A DNA stretch of 29,211 bases from CAYMAT01 sp964388495 (lineage in GTDB: Bacteria > Patescibacteriota > Gracilibacteria > Peribacterales > Peribacteraceae), in contig CAYMAT010000013.1 in the NCBI GenBank assembly GCA_964388495.1, forward strand, positions 1-29,211, read 5' to 3'. The notes under the pieces are model-generated. The model worked only from the letters and a program-made list of their open reading frames with translations. It did no database searches and was not told the DNA's origin. Of this stretch, positions 1 to 9,800 are shown in pieces (positions within the stretch are counted from its first letter, which is position 1; every line of letters starts with the position of its first letter). The translations under genes and the position numbers were made by a program.

Positions 1-1
1 C

Positions 2-1789
2 CGCAACATCGCCATCATCGCCCACGTCGACCATGGCAAGACCACCCTCGTCGACGCGCTCCTCAAGCAGGGCGGTGCATTTGCCGCTCACGAGCAGGTG
101 GGCGAACTCATCATGGACAGCAACGACCAGGAGCGCGAACGCGGCATCACGATCTACGCCAAGAACACGTCCATCAAGTACAAGGACTGCAAGATCAACA
201 TCGTCGATACGCCGGGACACGCCGACTTCGGTTCCGAAGTGGAGCGCGTGCTGCGCACCGTCGACTGCGTGCTGCTCGTCGTCGACGCGCAGGAAGGTCC
301 CATGCCCCAGACCAAGTTCGTGCTCAAGAAGGCACTGGAACTGGGTCTCCGCCCCATCGTGGTCATCAACAAGATCGACAAGCCCGCGCAGCGCGCCATG
401 GAAGTGGTGGACGAAGTCTTCGATCTTTTCGTCGCGCTCAAAGCCAACGACCAGCAGCTGGATTTCCCGTACGTCTTCGCCATCGCGCGCGAGGGCATTG
501 CCAAGCGCAAGTTGGATGAGGAGAGCAAGGACCTCACCCCGCTCTTTGAGCTGATCATGAGCCATGTGCCGGAGGCTCCCAGCAATGTGGATCTTCCTTT
601 CCGCATGCAGCCCTGCAACCTGGCGTATGACAACTACGTGGGCCGTCTTGCCGTGGGCCGCGTCACGGAAGGGAAGGCCAAGGTGGGAGACAAAGTCTTC
701 ATCAAGAAATCGACGGGCGAGACGCGCAGCAGCAAGATCACCAAGATCTTCGTGAACCGCGGCATGCAGCGCATGGAGACGCAGGAGGCCGTTGCGGGCG
801 ACATTGTGACCATCGCCGGTATCCCCGATATCTACGTGGGCGAGACCATCACCACCAGCGATGCCGCGGAGCCGCTCCCGGCCATTACCATCGACCCGCC
901 CACCATCAGCATGGAGTTCCGCGTGAACGATTCTCCGTTTGCCGGTAAGGAAGGCGAGCTGGTGACCACGCGCCACATCAAGGCGCGCCTGGAGCGCGAG
1001 AAGGAGACCAACGTGGGTCTGCAGGTGGAGGAAGTGCCCAACTCCGATACGTACAAGGTGTCCGGCCGCGGTGAGCTGCACCTCTCCGTGCTCATCGAAG
1101 ACATGCGCCGCGAGGGCTTTGAATTGCAGGTGAGCCGCCCGGAAGTGATCACGCGCATGGTGGACGGCGTCAAAGAGGAACCGATGGAGCAGGTGATTGT
1201 GGACGTGCCCGAGGAATCACAGGGCACGGTCATCGACATGCTTGCCCGCCGCAAGGGTGAAATGGTGGATATGCGCACGGCGGACGGCCACACGCGCATG
1301 GAGTTCAAGGTGCCCACCCGCGGGCTTCTGGGATTCCGCGGCGATTTCATCATCGAGACGCGCGGCGAGGGGATCCTCACGCACTCGTTCATCAACTACG
1401 AGCCGTACAAGGGCGACCTCCCCGGCCGCACGCGCGGATCCATGATCAGCATGATCACGGGCAAGACCGTCGCATTCGCCCTCTGGAACCTGCAGGAGCG
1501 CGGGGCGCTGTTTGTCACGCCGGGTCTGGATGTGTACGAAGGCATGATTGTGGGTGAAAGCTCCAAGAACGAGGACCTCACCGTGAACCCCATCAAGGAA
1601 AAGAAGCTCACCAACATGCGCGCCTCCGGCAGTGACGAAGCCATCAACCTCACGCCCGTCACACCCATGACGCTGGAGCAGGCTCTGGAGTACATCGCCG
1701 ATGACGAGCTGGTGGAAATCACGCCCAAGAACATCCGCCTCCGCAAAAAGTTCCTCAAGGAGCACGAGCGGAAAAGGGCGGGAAAATAA
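2..1789 (+). CDS. typA: Ribosome-associated GTPase TypA/BipA, 5' end cut off by the window edge
   Basis: Translational GTPase of the TypA/BipA family, which binds the 70S ribosome and helps 50S assembly and stress adaptation in the cytoplasm. The frame is open from base 2, giving 595 residues. Compared with the usual roughly 600-residue protein, only the first few residues are missing. Visible motifs, counted from the first codon: P-loop AHVDHGKTT (7-15), switch I region ERERGITI (44-51), G3 DTPGHADFG (69-77), and G4 NKID (123-126). The G5 position reads FAIAREGIA where most members have an SA(L/K) motif; the alanine is kept and the serine is not. EF-G-like domains III and V and the BipA-specific C-terminal domain follow, including the stretch GLLGFRGDFIIETRGEG. 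The GTG at 98 is not the true start, because the P-loop lies upstream of it. A hairpin lies directly after the stop. Confidence 0.97.
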   Translation, partial: RNIAIIAHVDHGKTTLVDALLKQGGAFAAHEQVGELIMDSNDQERERGITIYAKNTSIKYKDCKINIVDTPGHADFGSEVERVLRTVDCVLLVVDAQEGPMPQTKFVLKKALELGLRPIVVINKIDKPAQRAMEVVDEVFDLFVALKANDQQLDFPYVFAIAREGIAKRKLDEESKDLTPLFELIMSHVPEAPSNVDLPFRMQPCNLAYDNYVGRLAVGRVTEGKAKVGDKVFIKKSTGETRSSKITKIFVNRGMQRMETQEAVAGDIVTIAGIPDIYVGETITTSDAAEPLPAITIDPPTISMEFRVNDSPFAGKEGELVTTRHIKARLEREKETNVGLQVEEVPNSDTYKVSGRGELHLSVLIEDMRREGFELQVSRPEVITRMVDGVKEEPMEQVIVDVPEESQGTVIDMLARRKGEMVDMRTADGHTRMEFKVPTRGLLGFRGDFIIETRGEGILTHSFINYEPYKGDLPGRTRGSMISMITGKTVAFALWNLQERGALFVTPGLDVYEGMIVGESSKNEDLTVNPIKEKKLTNMRASGSDEAINLTPVTPMTLEQALEYIADDELVEITPKNIRLRKKFLKEHERKRAGK

Positions 1790-1792
1790 ATT

Positions 1793-1825
1793 CGTGAAAG
1801 GGCCACCTCCGGTGTCCCTCTCACG
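1793..1825 (+). terminator. Hairpin after typA, possible terminator
   Basis: Four bases after the typA stop, CGTGAAAGGGCCACC faces GGTGTCCCTCTCACG across a 3-nt loop. Of 15 positions 13 pair, the exceptions being two single mismatches. No T-run follows (the next bases are pyrimidine-rich), so this is a hairpin terminator or an mRNA 3' end stabiliser and not a textbook intrinsic terminator. Confidence 0.5.
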
Positions 1826-2114
1826 GGCTCTCCTTCCCCCTTCGGGGATTGCGTCCCAAAGCCACTCGCGCGTCGCCTTTGGCTTGCGCTCGAGAGCTTG
1901 GTCCTGGGAACCGGCAAAGTGGCGCTCCAGGCAAGCAGAGCTCGCCTTCGCGCGTTAAGCTTGTCGGCTGCGGCCCTTGTTCTGTTTATGTTTTTGTTAA
2001 TACGTATTTAGATGCATTAAGAAATCTTATAGAATTGCACCCCGACTCTTACAGAAATTCTCGCGATTTTTCTGGTATGCGCGTAATAGTCTGTTATTGT
2101 GATTTCTCGCGGCA
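1826..2114. other. Gene-free stretch with an abrupt GC-to-AT transition
   Basis: I see no gene that I can support here. The first part, to about 1965, is GC-rich and full of short complementary words such as GGCTTGC against GCAAGC, so it could be a folded RNA or the decayed end of a gene. From about 1980 it turns AT-rich and holds the 10-bp palindrome AATACGTATT (1999-2008). A small open frame crosses the junction but has no start signal and low-complexity content, so I do not call it. Confidence 0.4.
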
Positions 2115-2143
2115 TTGTTTAATTCGTCACTTTCTGCTATAAT
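2115..2143 (+). promoter_or_regulatory. Promoter of the EEP hydrolase gene
   Basis: TTGTTT (2115-2120), a 17-bp spacer and a consensus TATAAT (2138-2143). The predicted transcript begins near 2150, about 22 bases before the ATG at 2172. This rules out the longer reading from a TTG at 2115, which is the -35 box itself. Confidence 0.7.
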
Positions 2144-2171
2144 GTCAACAACAGAGAAAAACCTCCATTCC

Positions 2172-2885
2172 ATGCGCATTTTGCTCTATAACGTCGGGTA
2201 TGGGACCGGGTTGAACGGGTCCCTCAAGAGCTATTTGCTGCAGGGCTATCGCTACCTGTATACGCCCCGCCGCATCATCCGCCAGGTTCGCCAGTCGCTC
2301 TATAACCTGCTCAGCCGCGAGAAACCGGACCTCTGCTGCTTTGTGGAAGTCCACCGCAAGCACGGCTTCATCCCGCATCCCAAGAGTTACCACTTCCATG
2401 CAGACGTGAAATACGGCCGCCGCAGCCCCCTGCGGTTCCTGCCGTTCTTCCGCGATAACTGCAACGCGTTCTGCGCGGAGAAACCGCTCCATTTCCACCG
2501 CCAGTACTTCAAGAGCGGCACCAAGAAGCTCATTTTCGAGATCAGCCTGCCCAATGACATCAAGCTGCTCATGGTGCACTTTGCCCTGCGCGAGAGCACG
2601 CGCCGCAAGCAGTGCCAGGAGCTCAAAGCCATCATCAACGGCCGCAAGAACATCATCGTCTGCGGGGACTTCAACGTCTTCAAGGGTGCCCGCGAGCTCC
2701 ACGACCTGGCCGAATCCTGCGGGCTCAAAATCGTGAACTCCCACAGCCACACCTTCCCCGCCTTTAAGCCTAAGAACGCTCTGGATCTCTTTCTGTGCCC
2801 CAAAGACATGGAAGGGGTGACGGCACGGGTGCTGAGCGACGTGCAGGTCAGCGATCACCTCCCGGTGCTGCTGGAGGTGGCGTAA
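2172..2885 (+). CDS. Endonuclease/exonuclease/phosphatase (EEP) family hydrolase
   Basis: A 237-residue metal-dependent phosphoesterase of the EEP (DNase I-like) superfamily. It shows the family signatures in order: the N-terminal strand RILLYNVGYGTG, the metal-binding glutamate in CFVEVH, the CGDFNV motif (catalytic Asp/Asn), and the C-terminal SDHLPVLL with the catalytic Asp-His pair. The substrate cannot be read from the sequence; family members cleave DNA, RNA, sphingolipids or inositol phosphates. It has no signal peptide, so it is probably cytoplasmic. The ATG at 2172 is chosen because it lies just downstream of a good promoter and starts at the conserved first strand. No Shine-Dalgarno is seen. 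Base composition matches the GC-rich core, and the AT-rich cassette begins about 30 bases after its stop. Confidence 0.88.
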   Translation: MRILLYNVGYGTGLNGSLKSYLLQGYRYLYTPRRIIRQVRQSLYNLLSREKPDLCCFVEVHRKHGFIPHPKSYHFHADVKYGRRSPLRFLPFFRDNCNAFCAEKPLHFHRQYFKSGTKKLIFEISLPNDIKLLMVHFALRESTRRKQCQELKAIINGRKNIIVCGDFNVFKGARELHDLAESCGLKIVNSHSHTFPAFKPKNALDLFLCPKDMEGVTARVLSDVQVSDHLPVLLEVA

Positions 2886-2911
2886 ACGCAGTTTTAGTGA
2901 AAATGACTGAA

Positions 2912-2945
2912 TTGACATAATGCATTTAAAATGCATAAATATAAT
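2912..2945 (+). promoter_or_regulatory. Promoter of the AT-rich cassette with an embedded palindrome
   Basis: A perfect TTGACA (2912-2917) is followed 17 bases later by ATAAAT (2935-2940); a TATAAT also sits at 2940-2945. Between the boxes lies an inverted repeat, ATGCATTT-A-AAATGCAT (2920-2936), with perfect 8-bp arms. With the 2935-2940 box, transcription would begin at or next to the ATG at 2946, giving a leaderless message. The palindrome is in a classic repressor position. Confidence 0.65.
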
Positions 2946-5900
2946 ATGTCAATTGAGGAGAATTTAGAGACTGGGACGGCTTTAAACTCATCATCTAGCA
3001 AAGGTGAGTTACAAGACCTTGCTTGGAATAAGAAAGAACTTCTTAAACGAATAGAAATGCTTTTAGAAACAAGAGTCTTGGGCGTATTTCGCACTGAATT
3101 TTCGACTCCAAGTGAGGTTACAGATGTTCAATATCAGCGTTTTGAGCAATTCATAAGATATTTTAAAACAGGCATAGCGACTCTTCTACAAAAAGTAGAT
3201 GTGGCAACAAAAAGGACAGATGTGAATGAAGATATGATTTTTGGTGCAGTCAGAGAGGGAATCACTGGCTTTCAAATGGATATTCGTAAGTTTATTGAAA
3301 ATGTTGTAGAGAAAGACAATGGACAGATTTTAGATGCCCTTAAAAAGGCGGGACAGGAAGTTGAAAAAATATTTGATTTAACAGATTTAGAGGAAGATCG
3401 CATGTTGGAGAAAATTGTAGATTTTCCGTCAGGACTTTCTTTGGATGCAGCACAATTTGTGCGGATTAAGCAAAATATTAGACCGGAAGTAAAAATTTCC
3501 TTTAAGGAAAAAATGACAGTTAAAAAAAATAAGTCTGAAATTAAAAATGAGTCTTCTAGCATACCATTTAAGTATAAATGGACTGATGAAGAGTTATTCG
3601 CAAATGATAAACTGCCGAAATTTTACTTTTTTAAAAAATCGCCGAGTGAAATCGTTGCTCTATGGGAAAGAACAAAAAAAGATTTGGAAGAAAAATATCT
3701 TGAATGGGCAGATAAATGTAAATTTAAACTCCCCAATCATCCTCCATTACAGCATCTGCGGCTGTTTCAAAAAAATATTAAGGTATTAGAAACGACGTTT
3801 TTAAGAGCATATAAAGATACGGATAATGTTTGTGTTGTCCCTGCCATCTTGAAAGGACATGATAATACAGCTCAAACTTTTTATGATTTTTTTGACTCTC
3901 GTTTAAACTGGGAAATTCATGGACCGGAACCTTCCTTTGCAAAGGAACTTGTTGAAGGTTTTTTGCAAGAAATGAGAAAAGGTGAAAGCATAAATTACAA
4001 AGGTTACTTTTCTCAGAATCTCCTGACCGAAGAGATGTACTACGTTAGCTGGGAGCAGGACAAAAAAAAGAAAACTAAAGAAAGTTTCATAATTTACAAT
4101 GAAATGCTTCATAGAATCAGTCGTGGAAAATTTTTAATGAGTAAGGCTGTCATGGAAACAGCAATAACAAATTTTTGCATTGATCAAATTTCAGATTTTA
4201 ATAAAGCAAAAGCTTACGCTGTAATTGAAGAAATAATTATAAAAATAAAAGAAAATTGCACCTCCTCGCTTGAGGGGATTGATAATGCATCTGAATATGT
4301 TGGGATTTTTAAAAAAGAAATTCACATTGCTTTACAGATAATACAGGATTTTGAAACAAATGAAATTTCCCCTGAAATTCTCGAGATATGCAAAAATGCA
4401 CTTTCTTTTCAAATTTCTCGTAACTGCAAGCAATCCGTTTTAACAACAGTTTATTTTCTAGAACTTGAAATTGACGAAAAATTTCAAGAATCGCTATTAA
4501 ATCTTTTTCCTCAAGATGGTGAAATAATTCAAAAACCTTCGACTAAACAGGAAGAAGTCATAACCGCTGAAAAAAGTTTTTGGGCTATCACGGCAGAGGA
4601 AGCTATTGAAAGGTCTAAAAAAATTCCTAATTTTAAATATCAGTGGACTAACGAAGAGTTATTTTCAAAAAATAAATTACCAGCTGTTTTTCTATTATCT
4701 CATTCTTATAATGAAATTAATGTCTTATGGGAACAAACAGAGGTAGATTTATGGAAAGGATTTTATGATTGGAAAAAGGAATGTTTAAACCTACAAAAAG
4801 GTGGGAGAATAATGACTGATAAAGGGGATATTATGAATCTAGAACAAGGCTTTATTTTATTAGAAAGTGAATTTAAGCGTGCCTTATCGGAATATCAAGA
4901 AATGGTTTCAACACTTTTTTCTGGAGGGTTTTGGGGCACTCTTAAAGAAGAAGAAAGTTCAATAACCAAAAATTTAGAAATTTTATGCGATATTGATCAT
5001 CATCCTAAACCAAAATTTCTAGCTAATATTATAGAAAAATTTTTTCAAGTTGCTAAGCAATCAAATCCACAGCAATATTTGACTTTGAGTCAAGATTTAG
5101 TCTCAGAAGAGAAAATATGGTCTACTTATCCACAACAAGCTCAAACTATTGGAATTAGTAAAAATTTGATTATTAAGCAATTTATAGACTATAGAGATGA
5201 TCGTACGGTAGGAGAATTTCGAGAGAATATTTTTAAAGACTTTGCGCGAATATATGGAAAAAAGCCCAAAGGCGAATTTGCCTCTTCTCTGATAGAGGCA
5301 ATTAGCCAATTGCAAAAAAATATCGAAAATGCTTTAGAGGAATTATTACCGGAAACATCACTTTGCAATAATCAATTTGAATATATTCTTCTTTGGAAGA
5401 AGATATTAAAAGAAATATTAATAGTTATATCTAAGTTTGAAAACAAAAATCTTTCAGACCAAAATTTAGCAGAGCTTAAAAATTTTTGCAGTTTCTCCTT
5501 TTCAGAAAATGCTACAGAAAGTGTTCTTAGGATATCATTAAAATATTTTTTACACGAAGAAGATATTTTTAGAGTTCAATCGGAGTTGAGAAATTTCTTT
5601 CCCGAAAATATAGATACTATATCTAGCCTTGAAACTTCAAAATTTACTTTTGAAAATTTTCAAAACTGGCTTTCCGGTGTAAAGATTAATCTTGTTAATA
5701 ATTTAAAAATTGAATCCAATAATCCTGATTTAAATTTTTATTTAAAACTTAAGCACGCTTTTGAAAGACAATTAGGTGAAATAAAAATTGAAAAAAAAGA
5801 GATCGGAACAAACGGGGAAATAAAAACTATGGACGAATTAGCTCAATTATCAGCAAATCTAAGATTAAAAATTGAAGAAGTGCCAAATACAATTATTATT

Positions 5901-6800
5901 GATGGTTTTGAATATCAGCTCCCCGCTGAATGTAAAGGTCTTCTGTTAAAAGAGGTGAATGTAATGGTGAGTGAAATATGTCCTCTGCAAAAATGGGATA
6001 CGGAAAATGTGCATGCGCTTTCTTCTTCCTTATACGATTTAGAAAAAGAAAGTATAAAAAAGAATGAGACTGAAGAAAGTGAAATATCAGAAAATATCGA
6101 ATTAGCAGACGCTTCTTTTGGAAAGGATGAAATGCTTTCTATCTATGGAATAGATAAAAATAAACTTTCTGAGAGTTTTGCTCATAGACTAAAAGATCAT
6201 CTTGCCTCGGATCTGGAGGGTGTATTGTTATCCGCTTCAACTAGTTTAGACGGAGAAAAAATAAATGTATTAGGTAAACAGCTCAGGAGTGCCATGGATT
6301 CTTTATCTGAAAAAATTCAATCTACGGAAATTCAAGAAGTTGATGTAGAAAGAATGAAGATTCTTATTAGGGAATCATTGGAGTCAGCTGTCGTTATGGA
6401 TGGTTTAGATCCTGTAATTCGTGAAGCGGTCAAAAAATCCATGCAAAAGCGAATTGCGGCAGTGGATATCGTCACTAATGAAGAGCAGTTATTAGAATTT
6501 ATTATGGAAAGAGGAACAAATGGCTTACAAAAATTTGAAGCAACCTTAGAAATAATTGGCTCTGCTAAAGATCAAGAAAGGGTAAAACAAGAAAATATAC
6601 AAATAGAAAAATATGAAATAGATGCCTTGAATGATTTGAAAGACTTGAGAGATCAATTAGAGAAATTATCCACTCAGGCTATTAGTCAATCAGGCACGGA
6701 ACGCTCTAATGCTATTGAGGAGCTTCGACATTTAAGTACATACCTTCGTACTATTAGGGAGATGTATATCGTCAAAAATCTTCAATCTTCCGATGAATAA
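2946..6800 (+). CDS. Large helical protein of unknown function with an internal tandem duplication
   Basis: A 1284-residue protein that I do not recognise. It is lysine- and glutamate-rich, predicted mostly alpha-helical, with no signal peptide, membrane segment, P-loop or obvious catalytic triad. Two related units of roughly 320 residues lie in tandem. Unit 1 (about 206-523) starts FKYKWTDEELF and ends LLNLFPQDGEI; unit 2 (about 560-887) starts FKYQWTNEELF and ends LRNFFPENIDTI. The last 100 residues look coiled-coil (QIEKYEIDALNDLKDLRDQLEKL cut short here; heptad-like). I prefer ATG 2946 to ATG 2931 because the promoter -10 overlaps 2931-2945. Codon use is strongly AT-rich, unlike both flanks, suggesting acquisition. 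Only 11 bases separate it from the helicase gene, so the two are almost certainly co-transcribed. Its likely role is a scaffold or partner of that helicase; this is inference. Confidence 0.93.
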   Translation: MSIEENLETGTALNSSSSKGELQDLAWNKKELLKRIEMLLETRVLGVFRTEFSTPSEVTDVQYQRFEQFIRYFKTGIATLLQKVDVATKRTDVNEDMIFGAVREGITGFQMDIRKFIENVVEKDNGQILDALKKAGQEVEKIFDLTDLEEDRMLEKIVDFPSGLSLDAAQFVRIKQNIRPEVKISFKEKMTVKKNKSEIKNESSSIPFKYKWTDEELFANDKLPKFYFFKKSPSEIVALWERTKKDLEEKYLEWADKCKFKLPNHPPLQHLRLFQKNIKVLETTFLRAYKDTDNVCVVPAILKGHDNTAQTFYDFFDSRLNWEIHGPEPSFAKELVEGFLQEMRKGESINYKGYFSQNLLTEEMYYVSWEQDKKKKTKESFIIYNEMLHRISRGKFLMSKAVMETAITNFCIDQISDFNKAKAYAVIEEIIIKIKENCTSSLEGIDNASEYVGIFKKEIHIALQIIQDFETNEISPEILEICKNALSFQISRNCKQSVLTTVYFLELEIDEKFQESLLNLFPQDGEIIQKPSTKQEEVITAEKSFWAITAEEAIERSKKIPNFKYQWTNEELFSKNKLPAVFLLSHSYNEINVLWEQTEVDLWKGFYDWKKECLNLQKGGRIMTDKGDIMNLEQGFILLESEFKRALSEYQEMVSTLFSGGFWGTLKEEESSITKNLEILCDIDHHPKPKFLANIIEKFFQVAKQSNPQQYLTLSQDLVSEEKIWSTYPQQAQTIGISKNLIIKQFIDYRDDRTVGEFRENIFKDFARIYGKKPKGEFASSLIEAISQLQKNIENALEELLPETSLCNNQFEYILLWKKILKEILIVISKFENKNLSDQNLAELKNFCSFSFSENATESVLRISLKYFLHEEDIFRVQSELRNFFPENIDTISSLETSKFTFENFQNWLSGVKINLVNNLKIESNNPDLNFYLKLKHAFERQLGEIKIEKKEIGTNGEIKTMDELAQLSANLRLKIEEVPNTIIIDGFEYQLPAECKGLLLKEVNVMVSEICPLQKWDTENVHALSSSLYDLEKESIKKNETEESEISENIELADASFGKDEMLSIYGIDKNKLSESFAHRLKDHLASDLEGVLLSASTSLDGEKINVLGKQLRSAMDSLSEKIQSTEIQEVDVERMKILIRESLESAVVMDGLDPVIREAVKKSMQKRIAAVDIVTNEEQLLEFIMERGTNGLQKFEATLEIIGSAKDQERVKQENIQIEKYEIDALNDLKDLRDQLEKLSTQAISQSGTERSNAIEELRHLSTYLRTIREMYIVKNLQSSDE

Positions 6801-6803
6801 TTC

Positions 6804-6817
6804 TTGCATTTATGCAA
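6804..6817. repeat. Inverted repeat over the helicase start codon
   Basis: TTGCAT-TT-ATGCAA, perfect 6-bp arms, with the right arm containing the ATG at 6812. It shares the core TGCAT/ATGCA with the palindrome in the cassette promoter at 2920-2936, so it may be a second site for the same regulator or a small hairpin hiding the start codon. Confidence 0.4.
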
Positions 6818-9800
6818 TCTATTGATCACGACATTTTACCGTTAGTGCAGAGAGAGCAATTGCACATTGTCTCTAAATTCCCCCAATACAGTGGAGTTCT
6901 GCAAACTCTTCTTGCTGAATTTTCTATACGATTCCGAGAGGAGCTCGGAACATTCGATCAGAGCATTGATTTTTGCCGTCGGGTTCAGTCGATGCTGACT
7001 GAGCATGATTTGCCAGATGAATTAGTTGTAGAAATCAATTTGTCTCGCCGTCGTATTTTATTTGAAATTATCCAGAATGGTTTAACAAATAATAACCTTG
7101 CAGGGAATGAGCCTATTCGTTTCCAAGATCAATTCCCTATAGCTAATAACGGGAGAAAAAATCAAAAAAAATCTTCTGAAAGAACAAATGATGAATATGA
7201 GGAAATTATCCGTATTCAAAATTACGATATCTTGAGATTAGCTACGTCTTTGGGGGTTGATGCAGCAGCCGATGTTTTATGTTCTCTGCGGCAAATTGGT
7301 GATGATGAACGGGCTGGTATTACTTCTTTTATAAGTGCCTATCTTGGGAGATGTCAAAGACCAGTTGGATTGGAAGGAGGGGATTTTTTAAGCTATCCGC
7401 AAGCGGTGCTTGATGTTCCTTCTGTGCGTGCCGTAGCAATGCGTGTCTTACTGCAGGATATATATGCCACTCTTCTAGCTTGCGGAGTTGATGATCCTGA
7501 GCGACAGCAAGAGGTGCGTGCACAGGCACCCAATATTGTTTTAGAGCATCTGTCCCAAATGGCTACAAATGTTGGTGTTACGAGTCCATCAATCCATGCA
7601 GGATTATTTATGGAATTAGCGAATTTCATACAACGCTCCTGTTCACAGATGCATCCCAACAGTCTTGTAACGACTCTAATAGAACAGGGTCGCAATTGTC
7701 CTTTCCCTGCATTAAGACAATCCATCGCGATCCAGTTGTTAAAAGAGAGGCGAAAGTTATATGTGGGATTCGAACCTGGTAGAGGCAAAAGTCCGATTCC
7801 CATTTATTTATTTGAGCAATTACGACAGGACGGAAAGCAACCTCGGATGTTATACCTTGCGCCATTGCCAGTAGTTCAGGAATTACCAAACCGTATTCGA
7901 CCAGACTCTGCACCTCAGCCGACACGAGATTGTTATTATGTTGATCCGGAAGAAGCGCCAACCTTAGGAGTAATTGATAGAGCGTTGAAAAACGAACAAC
8001 TTGCAGAAATTATCCAGGATAGAGAAATAGTATTCGGTCCGTATTCCATGATTCATTCACAGAGAAACATAAATGAAAATTCCGAGGAAGAAACGGAGGC
8101 GGAAGTTGAGGCTGAGGTAGTACGCATTATTGATAAATTATGCGAACAAGAATGGGATATTCTTGTTATAGATGAGGCACATTATGTAGACGGAAACAAA
8201 ACGTGGACCCGACTCATAGATCGATTGATTCATGGCCAAAATGGCAGAGGAACGCATCTAAGTAGAAATGGTTTTGTAGTGGCATTATCTGGAAGTCCAA
8301 TTATGAATACGGTTGCTGATCCCGTTATTATTCATGACCTTTTCACAACGCCGCAGGAAAGAACTCGAAAATACGAAACAGATGTTCGTGAAACCCAAGG
8401 AAGAGATATGCCGGTGGAAAGGGGATTGAGCCCCCTCCGTGTTCGTCAGGCTTTGAACAACACGCTACTTACATTAGATCAGCCGGAAAACTGGCTGGAA
8501 AAAGTGGAGATGCTTGATTACGAACTTAGTCCTCAGGAAATGGAATTTATTAGAGCTATTTGTTCCAATTCCACACTTCATGCCAAATATAAATTAGATG
8601 CTTGCATGCAGTTCATTCTTAGCCCCAAGCTAGTAAGCGCTAATGACGCCATGCCCGAAAGTCTGGTCGAATGGGTAAAGATGCAACTGAATTCCTACCT
8701 AAGTGATAGGTCATCTATTTTGATCGCAGAGAATATGCGGGCAAAAGGAGTCATTCGTCCTGCGACCGGGGAAGAGACGCCTGAGCCTAATGAGTTAGAA
8801 CTACATTTTTACAAACGGATTGAGCAGTATTGCCAGGAATGGTCGCGACAGAACAATTCCTCTGTTCATTTTTATACCGTGCACGGGAAAACATCACAGG
8901 CATATCGTCAGATTGCATATGCAGATGCAGCGGAGGCACGGCGAACCGGAGCCCATAAGGTTGTTATTTTTGCGATGAGCCAATGTTTGAATGTGGGAAT
9001 CCGTTTGAATATTGATCGTATCATCGCATTGGAGTGGCCGTATAATTCCCCTGAATTGCAGCAATTACTTAAGCGTGCCTTACGCGAGGGCAATGATGAT
9101 GTAAGGATGACTGCGTGTTATGCGCGAGGCACGGTTCAGCAGGGTGTCTATGATCAGGCAATTGATAAATACCGTGATTCTTTGCAATGCCAGTATGGAA
9201 CGGGAGTATCGGATTCCATGCTTCAGACACACATCAGGGAAAGGAACCAGGAAAATTCTGCGCCTAACTCTGAGTCGGAACTTTTCAGACTATTGTTACG
9301 CACGTCGCCTGCTGAGCGAAAATATGAAATTGAAAGATGGCTCCAGGGACGAGGTTCAAATGGAGTGAGACAATTCTGGGATAGACATCGCGATTTATTT
9401 GATGAACTTCATTTAGAGGCAGACGAACTTGGCACTGGAGATATGCAACGTGCACTTTCGGCTATTCTCATGGGTTTGATAGAGCGAGGACTGGCGCCAA
9501 ATGGAAATATTTTGGATATAAATAGTGGCGGGCTCAGTCTTGAGCGTGAAATTCGGCGATCTGGTTTTCAGGAACAAGCCCATATAACTAGTACCGATCC
9601 TTTGGCATGGATGAATGAGCGTGGAAGAGTAGCTCTTCATAGAGATGATCAGAATTCAGTGCAAAACCCTTCCTGTTTGGAAGTTAACTCTGCAGAACTA
9701 CAGCGTATTTTCCAGACAAATCAAATTCCAGGTTTTCCTTTTGATATCGGAATTTTACGCAATTTAGAGCAGTGTAATCATATCCAATCGGATGCAACGG

